The notes under the pieces were generated by a model. The model saw only the letters and a list, made by a program, of their open reading frames with translations, was not told the origin of the DNA and did not search any database. This document shows positions 41,252 to 50,505 of a stretch of 64,000 bases of DNA, one piece after another. A program made the position numbers and the translations under genes. Origin of the DNA: Spirosoma validum. Its GTDB lineage: Bacteria > Bacteroidota > Bacteroidia > Cytophagales > Spirosomataceae. The stretch spans positions 248,001-312,000 of the forward strand of contig NZ_JACXAA010000002.1 in the NCBI RefSeq assembly GCF_014699035.1, given 5' to 3'. Numbering within the stretch: position 1 is the stretch's first letter; every line of letters begins with the position of its first letter.

Positions 41252-42127
41252 ATGATGAAACGCTACTTACTAATTATACTGCTTGGCTTGGCCGTATTTC
41301 CTGTCTGTGGCCAGGGTGTCACGGACTACTATCGGGCACCGGACCAGGGCCAACAATATAGCCGATTACTTACGCGCTATGGTGGGTCAACTATTCAAAA
41401 TCGGTGGTACGTAGCACTCGAAGGATTCGTCAGAACAGACCGCGCTCAGCTCGATAACTCCTTCAATGGACTGATAGAAAGTGATCGGGTAACCCGACTC
41501 GGTGGAAGCGCCGTTATTGGCTGGGTATATCGGGAACGATGGGCTGTTGAAGCAGGCTATGCCCAAATGCCTATCCATACCCAGGTATCGGTTGTTGAGG
41601 CCAGCTCTCCCTTGACGTTTCGCTATACGAATGCCCACAGCGCTTTCGTGTTACGCGGCAAGCGATTGGTTCTGTCTACCAGTAAACCGTGGCTGCGGTC
41701 GGGCTTCTGGCTGAGTGGTGGCCTATGGGGAATACCAAATAACGGACAAAGGGAAGGTAGTTTTTCAATCTCGGGGACCCGATATCTGAACATGCGTGAA
41801 ACGCGCGTTCCCGTTCAACTAGTGGGCCATACATCGGTCAATGGTCAACCAACTACCTTAGCCGAAGTGGGTGCTGAATACGCAATTCGACTAAGCAGTG
41901 CGGTCGATCTGGGCTTTTCGGTCCGTAAGTTTTTCGGGCTTGGCAACTCCATTACGACCGACGTTAGCTACGCCGAGAAACAGGGGCCTGTTCAGCAAGC
42001 CCAATTGCAGGGTGATGGTACGGGGATGAGTTATGGCACAACGCTACGGTACACGTTTAGCACACGCCGAAAAATGACCAGCGTACTGGATGTTCAGGGA
42101 AAGAAACGATCGACTAAATTTTTATAG
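41252..42127 (+). CDS. outer-membrane beta-barrel-like protein
   Basis: The 291-residue product has a signal peptide (ends PVCGQG) followed by alternating amphipathic strands such as NRWYVALEGFVRTDR, LGGSAVIGWVYRERWAVEAGYAQM, HSAFVLRGKRLVL, and the late strand YGTTLRYTFSTRRK. The strand pattern suggests a small barrel like those of Bacteroidota OmpW/PorT-type proteins, but no named family is recognisable. It may be lipid-exposed and structural. It has a terminator just downstream, so it is a single-gene unit. Confidence 0.6.
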   Translation: MMKRYLLIILLGLAVFPVCGQGVTDYYRAPDQGQQYSRLLTRYGGSTIQNRWYVALEGFVRTDRAQLDNSFNGLIESDRVTRLGGSAVIGWVYRERWAVEAGYAQMPIHTQVSVVEASSPLTFRYTNAHSAFVLRGKRLVLSTSKPWLRSGFWLSGGLWGIPNNGQREGSFSISGTRYLNMRETRVPVQLVGHTSVNGQPTTLAEVGAEYAIRLSSAVDLGFSVRKFFGLGNSITTDVSYAEKQGPVQQAQLQGDGTGMSYGTTLRYTFSTRRKMTSVLDVQGKKRSTKFL

Positions 42128-42168
42128 GTCCAATTGAAAAGAATCAGGAAAATTAGATAAAAGAAAGT

Positions 42169-42195
42169 AGGTGGCTATAACGGCCACCTTTTTTG
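42169..42195 (+). terminator. terminator after the barrel gene
   Basis: AGGTGGC (42169-42175) pairs with GCCACCT (42183-42189), followed by six T, ending before the sialate O-acetylesterase gene. Confidence 0.8.
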
Positions 42196-42231
42196 TTGGC
42201 TAAACAACGAGCCTGTAAAATCCTGACCTGT

Positions 42232-44199
42232 ATGAAACGTGTGCCATTTGGAAGTCTATTTTTATCGCTGCTGGTCATTCAATCGGCGCTTGCCGATGTA
42301 CGTTTACCAAACGTATTTGGTTCGCATATGGTCATGCAGCGCCGAAAGCCTGTACCTGTCTGGGGATGGGCCGACCCGAACGAAACCATAACCGTTACGC
42401 TCAATAAACAGACCAAATCCGTCAAGGCAGGTAAAGACAGTAAATGGCGGCTAAACCTGGACCCAATGGAAGCGGGTGGCCCGTACCAGATGCTGGTGAA
42501 AGGCAAGAAAAATGCCGTTACGTTCGATGATGTGCTGATGGGCGAGGTATGGGTTTGTTCCGGGCAATCGAATATGGAATGGCCGTTACGTTCGGCTTCC
42601 AACGCTAAAGACGAAATCGATAGGGCGAATTACTCGAACATTCGGCAATTGCTGGTCAAAAAAGACATTAGTTTAACGCCAAAAGATAACATCGAAGGTG
42701 AATGGAGCGTCTGCACACCCGAAACCGCTCCTGGTTTTACGGCCGTTGGGTACTTTTTCGCCAGGCAGCTTCAACAGGAACTGAACGTACCGATTGGTCT
42801 GATCAATACGTCCTGGGGCGGTACCCATTCCGAAACCTGGACCAGCCGCGAAGCCATGAACCGCGATGAGGATTTACGGGTAGTAGCGGGTAAACTGCCT
42901 GCTACGTACGACGAGGTAATTCGTGCGGGTAAAGAACGTAGTGATGCGTTTGTGCAGGCGCAGCAGGGTAGCCTGCCTACATTGGCTGACGAGCAAGCCT
43001 GGGCAACTATCAATGCGAATGATAGTCAGTGGAAAAGGATGGCTATGCTCGGCGACTGGGAGTGGAAGGGCTTGCCAACCCTGGACGGTGTTGTCTGGTT
43101 TCGACAAGAAGTGATGATTCCTGAAGGAAGTAAGTTACAGAAAATGACCCTGCACCTGGGATCTGTCGATGATGCTGATTCGACATTTGTTAATGGTCAA
43201 CTGGTAGGGAATAAAAAAGGCGGGGGCATTCGGGAGTACAGTTTGCCGGATGGTTTATTGAAACCGGGACGTAACGTATTGGCCATTCGTGTTTCGGATT
43301 CAGGTGGATCGGGAGGGATGATGGGGCAGGCCAGTCAGTTTTACCTAGCGAATGATAACCTGACAATTCCGCTGGCCGATCAGTGGAAATACCGCATCGC
43401 CCGGGTTTTTCCATCCTCCTACAAACCGGGACCTAATACGTATGGTACGCAGTTGTTCAACGCTATGCTAAAGCCGCTGATTCCCTACGCGATTGAAGGC
43501 GTCATTTGGTATCAGGGTGAATCGAATGCAGGAAGAGCGTATCAATATCGCCGAACCTTCCCGCTCATGATTCAGGACTGGCGGCAACATTGGGGGTACG
43601 ATTTTCCGTTTTTATTTGTGCAGCTGGCTAATTATAATGCTGGTAACGGTGACAGTCGACATGGCAGTAACTGGGCCGAACTTCGTGAAGCACAAACGAT
43701 GACACTTCAACTACCGAATACTGGAATGGCCGTTACGTCCGACATTGGCGAGCGGAGCGATATACACCCCAGAAACAAGCAGGATGTCGGCAAACGGTTA
43801 GCGGCTGAAGCCATGCGGGTTGCGTATCCAAAAAGCGAAGCCAATGGGAACGACGTATCGCGCGGACCACAATTTGATAAAATGATGATTGACGGTAACC
43901 GGGCCGTTCTAACGTTTCGCAACATGGGCGCCGGTCTGGTGGCAAAAGATAAATATGGGTATCTGAAAGGTTTTGAAGTAGCGGGTACCGATCAGAAATT
44001 CTATTATGCCAAGGCGGAGCTTCAGGGTAATTCAGTGGTTGTCCATGCTGATTCCGTAACGACGCCGGTGGCAATACGGTATGGCTGGGCCGATGATAAC
44101 GGCGAGGTGAATTTGTATAACCAGGAAGGGTTCCCAGCCATTCCCTTTCGAACCGATACGTGGAAAGGGATTACCGAAGCGGCTAAGTTTGGAAACTGA
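42232..44199 (+). CDS. sialate O-acetylesterase-like SGNH hydrolase
   Basis: The 655-residue exported protein belongs to the GDS/SGNH esterases annotated as sialate O-acetylesterase, which remove acetyl groups from sialic acid or plant polysaccharides. After a signal peptide (MKRVPFGSLFLSLLVIQSALA) come the catalytic Ser in VWVCSGQSNMEWPL near residue 118 and the following block LINTSWGGTHSETW. A beta-sandwich jelly-roll insert at about 270-390 precedes the second catalytic block GVIWYQGESNAGRA and the late DIHPRNKQDVGKRL with the Asp/His dyad. The insert is a typical carbohydrate-binding-like region. I start at ATG 42232, where the signal peptide begins. Confidence 0.88.
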   Translation: MKRVPFGSLFLSLLVIQSALADVRLPNVFGSHMVMQRRKPVPVWGWADPNETITVTLNKQTKSVKAGKDSKWRLNLDPMEAGGPYQMLVKGKKNAVTFDDVLMGEVWVCSGQSNMEWPLRSASNAKDEIDRANYSNIRQLLVKKDISLTPKDNIEGEWSVCTPETAPGFTAVGYFFARQLQQELNVPIGLINTSWGGTHSETWTSREAMNRDEDLRVVAGKLPATYDEVIRAGKERSDAFVQAQQGSLPTLADEQAWATINANDSQWKRMAMLGDWEWKGLPTLDGVVWFRQEVMIPEGSKLQKMTLHLGSVDDADSTFVNGQLVGNKKGGGIREYSLPDGLLKPGRNVLAIRVSDSGGSGGMMGQASQFYLANDNLTIPLADQWKYRIARVFPSSYKPGPNTYGTQLFNAMLKPLIPYAIEGVIWYQGESNAGRAYQYRRTFPLMIQDWRQHWGYDFPFLFVQLANYNAGNGDSRHGSNWAELREAQTMTLQLPNTGMAVTSDIGERSDIHPRNKQDVGKRLAAEAMRVAYPKSEANGNDVSRGPQFDKMMIDGNRAVLTFRNMGAGLVAKDKYGYLKGFEVAGTDQKFYYAKAELQGNSVVVHADSVTTPVAIRYGWADDNGEVNLYNQEGFPAIPFRTDTWKGITEAAKFGN

Positions 44200-44236
44200 T
44201 CAGAACCGCTCCGGCGGACTGCCGGAGCGGTTCTGA
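44200..44236. terminator. bidirectional 16-base terminator
   Basis: TCAGAACCGCTCCGGC (44200-44215) is exactly complementary to 44221-44236. A T-rich run lies on the right. It separates the convergent esterase and DUF4174 genes. Confidence 0.8.
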
Positions 44237-44237
44237 C

Positions 44238-44675
44238 TTAATTTTTTGCTTCCTGTTTCCGCATTGGCATGCTGTCGATTGTATCGAACAGTTCTTTTGC
44301 CGAGACGGGCTTTTGGTAGGTTTTCTTATGGAGCCCATCTTTGCCGATGAGCCAGCCTGCAAAATTGTCGGATGGGTTGAGCTTATAGTCGTGCATCAGA
44401 AACTGGCGGTCGGGTTCGGAAACCATCGATGCAATCAGCACAATGACATCCAGATCGCGTTCAGCAACTCCATCTTTTGCTTCCGTCAGGGCTTCCTGTT
44501 GCTCAATAAGATAGTGCTGCGCATCGTCGCGGCCGTAGATGAGTAACACCCGCCGATGATCTTTCTTTTCGTTCAATATCGCTTTAAGCGATTTCTGCTG
44601 GTTCGCTACGCTTTCCATAACAAAAGTAAGTCCCATTAGCAGGACTGTCAGAATCATCAACCAATAGTATCGCAT
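44238..44675 (-). CDS. DUF4174 family protein
   Basis: The 145-residue protein has an N-terminal hydrophobic segment (about residues 5-22, signal or anchor) and a thioredoxin-like single domain: RRVLLIYGRDDAQHYLIEQQEAL, AERDLDVIVLIA, and FAGWLIGKDGLHKKTYQKPVSAKELFDTIDSMPMRKQE, where the MPMR ending is typical of DUF4174. No CxxC is present, so redox activity is unlikely. Function unknown. It lies 48 bases downstream of the GroES-like gene on the same strand, and may share its promoter. Confidence 0.85.
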   Translation of the reverse strand: MRYYWLMILTVLLMGLTFVMESVANQQKSLKAILNEKKDHRRVLLIYGRDDAQHYLIEQQEALTEAKDGVAERDLDVIVLIASMVSEPDRQFLMHDYKLNPSDNFAGWLIGKDGLHKKTYQKPVSAKELFDTIDSMPMRKQEAKN

Positions 44676-44723
44676 AGTGTTTACGTAACGCGGCCGGTCG
44701 ACATTCGATGGAAAACCGCAGGT

Positions 44724-45101
44724 TTATGACAAATCCTCTAATCGCTCCAGCATCAGAATCGATGACTGGGGTACAATAACGTACTGTTCCCCTTCGTACT
44801 GCAACTCGATGGCGTTCCGTTGTAGATACAGCGCTACGTCACCTTCCTGCGCCTGAAGCGGCATGTATTTCACTTTCTCTTCAGTTTCTTTCCAGGGTTC
44901 GTCTTCCGTCTGTACGGGAATCGGATAGCCTGGCCCCACTTTAATAACGTAGCCCGACTGCACTTGTTCTTTTTCCTGTACGGTTGGCGGCAGGTATAGG
45001 CCACTATTGGTACGGTCGGATGGGTCTTTGGGTTTAATCAGCACCCGGTCGCCAACGACGATCAGACGTTTAAGTTTATTATCAGCAGTAATTCCAAGCA
45101 T
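44724..45101 (-). CDS. GroES-like co-chaperonin family protein
   Basis: The 125-residue product shows the chaperonin-10 plan: LKRLIVVGDRVLIKPKDPSDRTNSGLYLPPTVQEKEQVQSGYVIKVGPG near the start, with the mobile-loop position replaced by the NSGLYLPPTV segment, followed by GDVALYLQRNAIELQYEGEQYVIVPQSSIL. It is longer than GroES (about 95) because of an insert around IPVQTEDEPWKETEEKVKY, and no groEL lies next to it. It is probably a GroES-family paralogue of the type found alone in Bacteroidota; canonical co-chaperonin activity is doubtful. Confidence 0.8.
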   Translation of the reverse strand: MLGITADNKLKRLIVVGDRVLIKPKDPSDRTNSGLYLPPTVQEKEQVQSGYVIKVGPGYPIPVQTEDEPWKETEEKVKYMPLQAQEGDVALYLQRNAIELQYEGEQYVIVPQSSILMLERLEDLS

Positions 45102-45207
45102 GGTAATTGATGGTCAATAGTGTCAGTTGGTTGTCAAAAATCGGGCGAAGTTATTGGGCAGGTCAAAATGTCAGAACAGATGTCAAGACTCCAGACCAAC
45201 TTTTTTT

Positions 45208-45420
45208 CTAGGGCACCGGATCATACCCATGACCACCCCACGGATGACAACGACTGATGCGTTTTAGCCCCAGCCACCCGCCCCGAACAGCACCGTGTTT
45301 ACGAATGGCTTCAATTGCGTATTGCGAACAGGTTGGCGTATACCGGCAGGCATTCGGGAAATACGGTGACACAATGGCCTGATACACCTTGACCAGTCCG
45401 ATCAGAATTGACTTCATCAT
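45208..45420 (-). CDS. yidD: membrane protein insertion efficiency factor
   Basis: YidD is a small membrane-associated protein that aids YidC-dependent insertion. The 70-residue product has [43 protein letters not shown] with the conserved Cys residues, and [25 protein letters not shown], which is the full family signature. I start it at ATG 45420, since the frame extends about 45 codons upstream without conserved sequence. It is divergent from lgt, with a candidate -7 TATCTTTG (45465-45472) between them on the plus strand. Confidence 0.93.
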   Translation of the reverse strand: MMKSILIGLVKVYQAIVSPYFPNACRYTPTCSQYAIEAIRKHGAVRGGWLGLKRISRCHPWGGHGYDPVP

Positions 45421-45580
45421 ACAGGCATAAACACGAAAACGGTCAAAAACTTTCCGGCAATACGTATCTTTGTCCGCTATCGTTATCAGATTCACTAGTA
45501 GCTTTGTCGTTCGAAGTTTTTTAGCCGTTTGTTCTAGCCACAAGCGGTAAACCACGAACTGTAAACGTATTCACTTTCTT

Positions 45581-46426
45581 ATGCTGCAATACATTATTTG
45601 GGAAGTTAATCCTGAAATTTTTCACATCGGCTCCTTCTCGGTACGTTGGTATGGGCTGCTGTTCGCGCTGGGTTTTCTGATCGGCATGCAGATCATGAGC
45701 TATATTTTCAAGCAGGAAGATAAGCCCGTTGCCGATACCGATACGTTGCTGATTTATATGGTCGTCGCCACCATTCTGGGCGCACGCGTGGGCCATTTTC
45801 TGTTCTATGAACCCGATGTTCTGTTACACAATCCTCTAATCGTCATTACGCCCCCCTTTGCCGGGTTGGCCAGCCATGGAGCAACGATTGGTATTCTGAC
45901 TGGACTCTGGCTGTATTCGCGCCGGAAAGAAAGCCGGGCGACGAGTCAGACATTTCTGTGGGTAACCGACCGTATTGTTATCGTTGTCGCGCTGGCAGGA
46001 GCCTGTATTCGCTTCGGTAATCTGATGAACTCGGAGATCGTTGGTCGCCCGACGGACGTTCCCTGGGCGTTTGTTTTCATGAATAACAGCGAATACGCCA
46101 AGATTCCGCGCCATCCCGCGCAATTGTACGAGTCGATTTCCTGCCTGATCCTGTTTTTTCTTCTGTTCTGGTTCTGGAGACGCTATAAGGAACGGACGCC
46201 CCGCGGCAGCATGCTCGGTATTTTTCTGATCTGGGTGTTTAGCCTCCGTTTTTTATACGAATACCTGAAAGAAAATCAGGTGGCGTTTGAAAACACAATG
46301 GCGCTGAACATGGGTCAGATTCTGAGTATTCCGGCTGTATTGATGGGGATTTATTTTGTGATACGTAGCTACCAGACACCCGTTGTGGTTCCGGCACGTA
46401 ACGAATCGAAAGAGACAACTCTGTAG
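45581..46426 (+). CDS. lgt: prolipoprotein diacylglyceryl transferase
   Basis: Lgt transfers diacylglycerol from phosphatidylglycerol to the Cys of prolipoproteins in the cytoplasmic membrane. The 281-residue protein has multiple helices and the family blocks SVRWYGLLFALGF, ILGARVGHFLFY, FAGLASHGATIG, the Lgt signature ACIRFGNLMNSEIVGRPTDVPWA and RHPAQLYES. These include the essential Arg and the SHG His. It starts at ATG 45581, directly after the divergent yidD region. Confidence 0.95.
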   Translation: MLQYIIWEVNPEIFHIGSFSVRWYGLLFALGFLIGMQIMSYIFKQEDKPVADTDTLLIYMVVATILGARVGHFLFYEPDVLLHNPLIVITPPFAGLASHGATIGILTGLWLYSRRKESRATSQTFLWVTDRIVIVVALAGACIRFGNLMNSEIVGRPTDVPWAFVFMNNSEYAKIPRHPAQLYESISCLILFFLLFWFWRRYKERTPRGSMLGIFLIWVFSLRFLYEYLKENQVAFENTMALNMGQILSIPAVLMGIYFVIRSYQTPVVVPARNESKETTL

Positions 46427-46461
46427 AAAGACGCATTAGAATTTTATTGGCTTCTGCTCAT

Positions 46462-46495
46462 TTTGGAGACGGTGCCACAGAAAGGTGTATTTTTG
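46462..46495 (+). promoter_or_regulatory. candidate promoter of the S9 peptidase gene
   Basis: TTTG (46462-46465) and TATTTTTG (46488-46495) are spaced by 22 bases, slightly long for the Bacteroidota consensus. Transcription would begin near 46501, 27 bases before the GTG start. Confidence 0.4.
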
Positions 46496-46527
46496 GTCAT
46501 TCTTAACCGCTTTTACACTCTTATTCT

Positions 46528-48732
46528 GTGGAGCCGTCTCTTTCTAGTTTTCGTCAACAAGTATCTATTCTTTTCTTAAGTCTGACTGTCTGTACTGCCC
46601 AGGCTCAGATACCCGGTCGTCAGACGCACTGGGCCGCTAATGGAAATGCCTATGCGGCTAACGTACAGGGAAATATCGTTCAGACTGATATTCGCACGGG
46701 TACTAAAATCACGCTGATACCCAAAGAAAAACTGCGCCAGCCGGGAGGCACTCAGGTGATGTCTGCTACGGACTTTGCGTTCACGCCCGATAGTGCGAAC
46801 GTACTGATTTTCACCAATACTGCCCGGGTTTGGCGATACAACACACGCGGTGATTATTACCTAATTAATCGGGCCTCCGGCCAGGCTCGCAAACTTGGGC
46901 AGAATCAGCCCGCGCAGTCATTGATGTATGCCAAACTGTCGCCGGATGGACGTAACGTAGCGTATGTTAGTGAGCATAATTTGTACGTAGAAGATGTTGC
47001 GACCGGAAAAGTAACGCAGCTTACCAGCGACGGAAGCCGCAAGCGGATCAACGGTACGTTCGACTGGGCCTACGAAGAGGAGTTTGGCTGTCGGGATGGC
47101 TTTCGCTGGAGCCCGGATAGTAAACAGATTGCTTACTGGCAGGTCGACGCGACCAAAATTCGCGATTACCTGATGCTGAATACGACCGATTCCGCTTATT
47201 CGCACGTCATACCGGTTGAGTATCCGAAAGTTGGCGAATCGCCATCGCCCGCTCGTATCGGTATTGTGTCGGCATCGGGTGGATCAACCAACTGGCTGAA
47301 TATTCCCGGCGATCCGCAGCAGCATTACCTGACGCGTATGGAGTGGTTGCCCGCCGGTGGCAGCGTGATTGTGCAGCAACTGAATCGCAAACAGAACGAA
47401 AGTAAAATACTCATCTGCTCAGTCGCCAATCGAACGATTACGCCCATCTATACCGAAACGGATAAAGCCTGGATCGACGCGAAAGAGCGCTGGAACAGTG
47501 ATGATCCCAGCGGATGGGAGTGGCTGAAAGGTGGGAAAGAATTCGTGTGGGTGTCTGAAAAAGACGGCTGGCGTCACCTGTACCGCGTAAGCCTCGACGG
47601 GAAAACAGAAACCCTACTGACGCCCGGTTCGTATGATATTGAAACGATCAGCCGGATCGACGAAGCCAACAACCAGATTTATTTCATTGCCTCGCCACAA
47701 AACCCCAACCAGCGGTATCTGTACCGAATCCGGTTGGATGGCAAAGGTAAAGCCGAACGCATCACGCCTGTCGGCCTGGACGGAACCCACGGCTACACGA
47801 TTTCTTCCAACGGACGTTTTGCGCAGCATACGTTCACGAATTATCAGACGCCACCCGTGCAGGAGTGGGTGAACCTGCCCGACCACAAGCCCGTTAATGC
47901 GGAGGAAAGTATTGCGTCGCGCATGAAACCAGTAACGAAATCCAACGTTAGCTTTTTCAACGTAACAACGGAGGATGGCGTTACGGTCGATGGCTGGATG
48001 GCGAAACCGACCAACTTCGACAGCACGAAAAAATACCCAATCGTTTTTTACGTCTATGGCGAACCGGCGAGTAGTACGGTCAACGATGTTTTTTCGGTTG
48101 GAAACAACTTTCTTTTCCAGGGCAGCATGGCCGATGCCGGTTACCTTTACGTAGCACTCGATAACCGGGGAACGCCGAACCTGAAAGGAGCCGTTTGGCG
48201 AAAGTCGATCTATCGGCAGATTGGCCGGATCAATGTTCGGGATCAGGCGATGGCCGCCCGGAAGCTGTTTGCCCGGCATGCTTACATCGACACGAGCCGC
48301 GTTGCGGTTTGGGGATGGAGTGGGGGAGGTTCCAGTACGTTGAACCTACTTTTCCAGTATCCGGACATCTATAAAACCGGAATCGCCATTGCCGCCGTTG
48401 GGAATCAATTATTTTACGACAATATCTATCAGGAACGGTATATGGGTATCCCGCAGGAAAATCGGGAAGATTTCGTGGCTGGATCGCCCGTTACGCACGC
48501 GAAAAACCTGAAGGGAAACCTGTTGTACATTCACGGTACCGGCGACGATAACGTACATTACGACAACGCCGAAGTGCTGATCAATGAATTGATAAAACAC
48601 AACAAGCAATTCCAGATGATGCCTTACCCCAACCGCTCGCATGGCATTTACGAAGGCGAAGGTACGCGGCAACATCTGCAAACGCTGTACACCAATTATT
48701 TACGTCAATACTGCCCACCTGGCCCACGCTAA
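46528..48732 (+). CDS. secreted S9 prolyl oligopeptidase (dipeptidyl peptidase IV-like)
   Basis: DPP IV-like enzymes remove X-Pro dipeptides from peptide N-termini. The 734-residue protein has a signal peptide, an N-terminal beta-propeller (to about 460) with the TFDWAYEEEFGCRDGFRWSPD segment carrying the substrate-binding Glu-Glu pair, and an alpha/beta hydrolase domain. The Ser nucleophile lies in VAVWGWSGGGSSTLN near residue 597, the Asp in GTGDDNVHYDN near 674, and the His in YPNRSHGIYEG near 705. A GTG start at 46528 is required by the signal peptide and lies inside the right arm of an imperfect inverted repeat. An M1 aminopeptidase follows, suggesting a peptide-degrading pair. Confidence 0.93.
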   Translation: MEPSLSSFRQQVSILFLSLTVCTAQAQIPGRQTHWAANGNAYAANVQGNIVQTDIRTGTKITLIPKEKLRQPGGTQVMSATDFAFTPDSANVLIFTNTARVWRYNTRGDYYLINRASGQARKLGQNQPAQSLMYAKLSPDGRNVAYVSEHNLYVEDVATGKVTQLTSDGSRKRINGTFDWAYEEEFGCRDGFRWSPDSKQIAYWQVDATKIRDYLMLNTTDSAYSHVIPVEYPKVGESPSPARIGIVSASGGSTNWLNIPGDPQQHYLTRMEWLPAGGSVIVQQLNRKQNESKILICSVANRTITPIYTETDKAWIDAKERWNSDDPSGWEWLKGGKEFVWVSEKDGWRHLYRVSLDGKTETLLTPGSYDIETISRIDEANNQIYFIASPQNPNQRYLYRIRLDGKGKAERITPVGLDGTHGYTISSNGRFAQHTFTNYQTPPVQEWVNLPDHKPVNAEESIASRMKPVTKSNVSFFNVTTEDGVTVDGWMAKPTNFDSTKKYPIVFYVYGEPASSTVNDVFSVGNNFLFQGSMADAGYLYVALDNRGTPNLKGAVWRKSIYRQIGRINVRDQAMAARKLFARHAYIDTSRVAVWGWSGGGSSTLNLLFQYPDIYKTGIAIAAVGNQLFYDNIYQERYMGIPQENREDFVAGSPVTHAKNLKGNLLYIHGTGDDNVHYDNAEVLINELIKHNKQFQMMPYPNRSHGIYEGEGTRQHLQTLYTNYLRQYCPPGPR

Positions 48733-48775
48733 CGACCGTAGCCCGGCCAGGCTACTCCGAACCATATCGACCCAA

Positions 48776-50416
48776 ATGATAACGACCCGATTCCTGACAA
48801 TCTGTCTATTTCTTTTACCCGTTCTGGCTTCGGCTCAGCGCTATGAGTTTACGCACGATGATACGTTGCGGGGCTCTATTACGCCCGAACGGGCCTGGTG
48901 GGATCTGGCTTTTTATCACCTGAACGTGCGGGTTCAACCGACCGACAGTACGTTGCGCGGCTCGACGGAAATCCGCTATCGGGTATTGAAACCAAACCAG
49001 ACCATGCAGGTGGATTTACAGCGTCCGCTACGGGTGGAGCGCGTGGAACAGGATGGAAAATCACTTGATTTTCGGCAGGATGGCAATGCGTATTTCGTTA
49101 CGTTGACGAAGCCGCAAAAACCTGGTCAGACAGAAGCCGTTACGGTTTACTACGCCGGAAAACCCCGCGTGGCAAAGCGGCCACCCTGGGACGGCGGGAT
49201 GGTCTGGTCACGCGATCGGGCGGGAAACTGGTTTATTGCTACTGCCTGCCAGGGATTAGGCGCCAGTGCGTGGTGGCCCTGTAAAGATCACATGTATGAT
49301 GAACCCGATTCGATGGCCATTAGCGTAACGGTTCCCGAAGACCTGATGGACGTATCGAACGGGCGGCTTCGCCACGTAACGACCAACGATGATCATACCC
49401 GGACGTTTGACTGGTACGTTAAAAATCCGATCAATAATTACGGCGTTAACCTCAACATTGCCCGCTACGAGCATTGGGCGGAAACCTATGAAGGTGAAAA
49501 AGGAAAACTGGATCTGAATTACTACGTTCTGCCGGAACACCTCGATTCCGCGAAGGTCCAGTTTCAGCAGGTGCCTAAAATGTTAAAAGCCTTTGAATAC
49601 TGGTTCGGACCGTATCCGTTTTACGAAGACGGCTATAAGTTGGTCGACACACCCTATCTGGGAATGGAACACCAGAGTTCTGTTACGTATGGCAACCACT
49701 TTCGGAATGGGTATCTGGGCCGGGATCTCTCGCAGACGGGCTGGGGACTACGCTGGGATTTTATCATTGTGCACGAGTCGGGTCACGAGTGGTTTGCCAA
49801 TAACATTACGTATAAAGACGTAGCGGACATGTGGATTCACGAGAGTTTTACGAATTATTCCGAATGTCTGTTCACGGAATACTATTATGGCAAAGAAGCG
49901 GGCGCGCAGTACGTAATCGGCTGCCGGGCGCTGATCCGTAATAATAAACCCATTGTTGGTACGTATAACGTCAACCATTCGGGGTCGGGTGATATGTATT
50001 ACAAAGGCGGCAACATGATCCACACCATCCGGCAATTGGTTAACGACGACGTGAAATGGCGGCAGTTGCTACGGGGTATGAACAAAACGTTTTATCACCA
50101 GACCGTTACCGCGCAGCAAATTGAGCAGTATATGATTAAGCAGACAGGCCTTAATTTACAGCCGGTCTTTGATCAATACCTCCGCGATACGAAACTTCCC
50201 ATTTTAGAATACCGCTCGACTGCCGGTGGAATACAATACCGATGGACGAATTGCGTAGCGGGTTTTGCGATGCCTGTGCGGGTGTGTCTGGGCGAATCAG
50301 GGCCATATCGGACTATACAACCAACCATGCAGTGGAAAACATTGCCTTCGGCTGGCGCAACAACGCTAACCGTCGATGCCAACTACTACGTATTGTGTAA
50401 GCGGGTAGGTGAATGA
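48776..50416 (+). CDS. secreted M1-family aminopeptidase
   Basis: M1 aminopeptidases remove N-terminal residues with a single zinc. The 546-residue protein starts at ATG 48776 with a signal peptide (ends VLASAQ). It has an N-terminal beta domain, the exopeptidase-like motif LGMEHQSSVTYG (in place of GAMEN), and the zinc site HESGHEWFANNITYKDVADMWIHESF, with His333, Glu334, His337 and Glu356. It is shorter than full-length M1 enzymes, lacking the C-terminal helical domain. It lies 43 bases after the S9 gene on the same strand, so the two are probably coexpressed in the periplasm. Confidence 0.93.
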   Translation: MITTRFLTICLFLLPVLASAQRYEFTHDDTLRGSITPERAWWDLAFYHLNVRVQPTDSTLRGSTEIRYRVLKPNQTMQVDLQRPLRVERVEQDGKSLDFRQDGNAYFVTLTKPQKPGQTEAVTVYYAGKPRVAKRPPWDGGMVWSRDRAGNWFIATACQGLGASAWWPCKDHMYDEPDSMAISVTVPEDLMDVSNGRLRHVTTNDDHTRTFDWYVKNPINNYGVNLNIARYEHWAETYEGEKGKLDLNYYVLPEHLDSAKVQFQQVPKMLKAFEYWFGPYPFYEDGYKLVDTPYLGMEHQSSVTYGNHFRNGYLGRDLSQTGWGLRWDFIIVHESGHEWFANNITYKDVADMWIHESFTNYSECLFTEYYYGKEAGAQYVIGCRALIRNNKPIVGTYNVNHSGSGDMYYKGGNMIHTIRQLVNDDVKWRQLLRGMNKTFYHQTVTAQQIEQYMIKQTGLNLQPVFDQYLRDTKLPILEYRSTAGGIQYRWTNCVAGFAMPVRVCLGESGPYRTIQPTMQWKTLPSAGATTLTVDANYYVLCKRVGE

Positions 50417-50505
50417 CACTTACTCAGAAAATCGACCATCGTGTCAGGAGAACCAATAAATTGCTGTCCGTTAATGAATACGGTATTACGTAACTACTCT
50501 AAACT

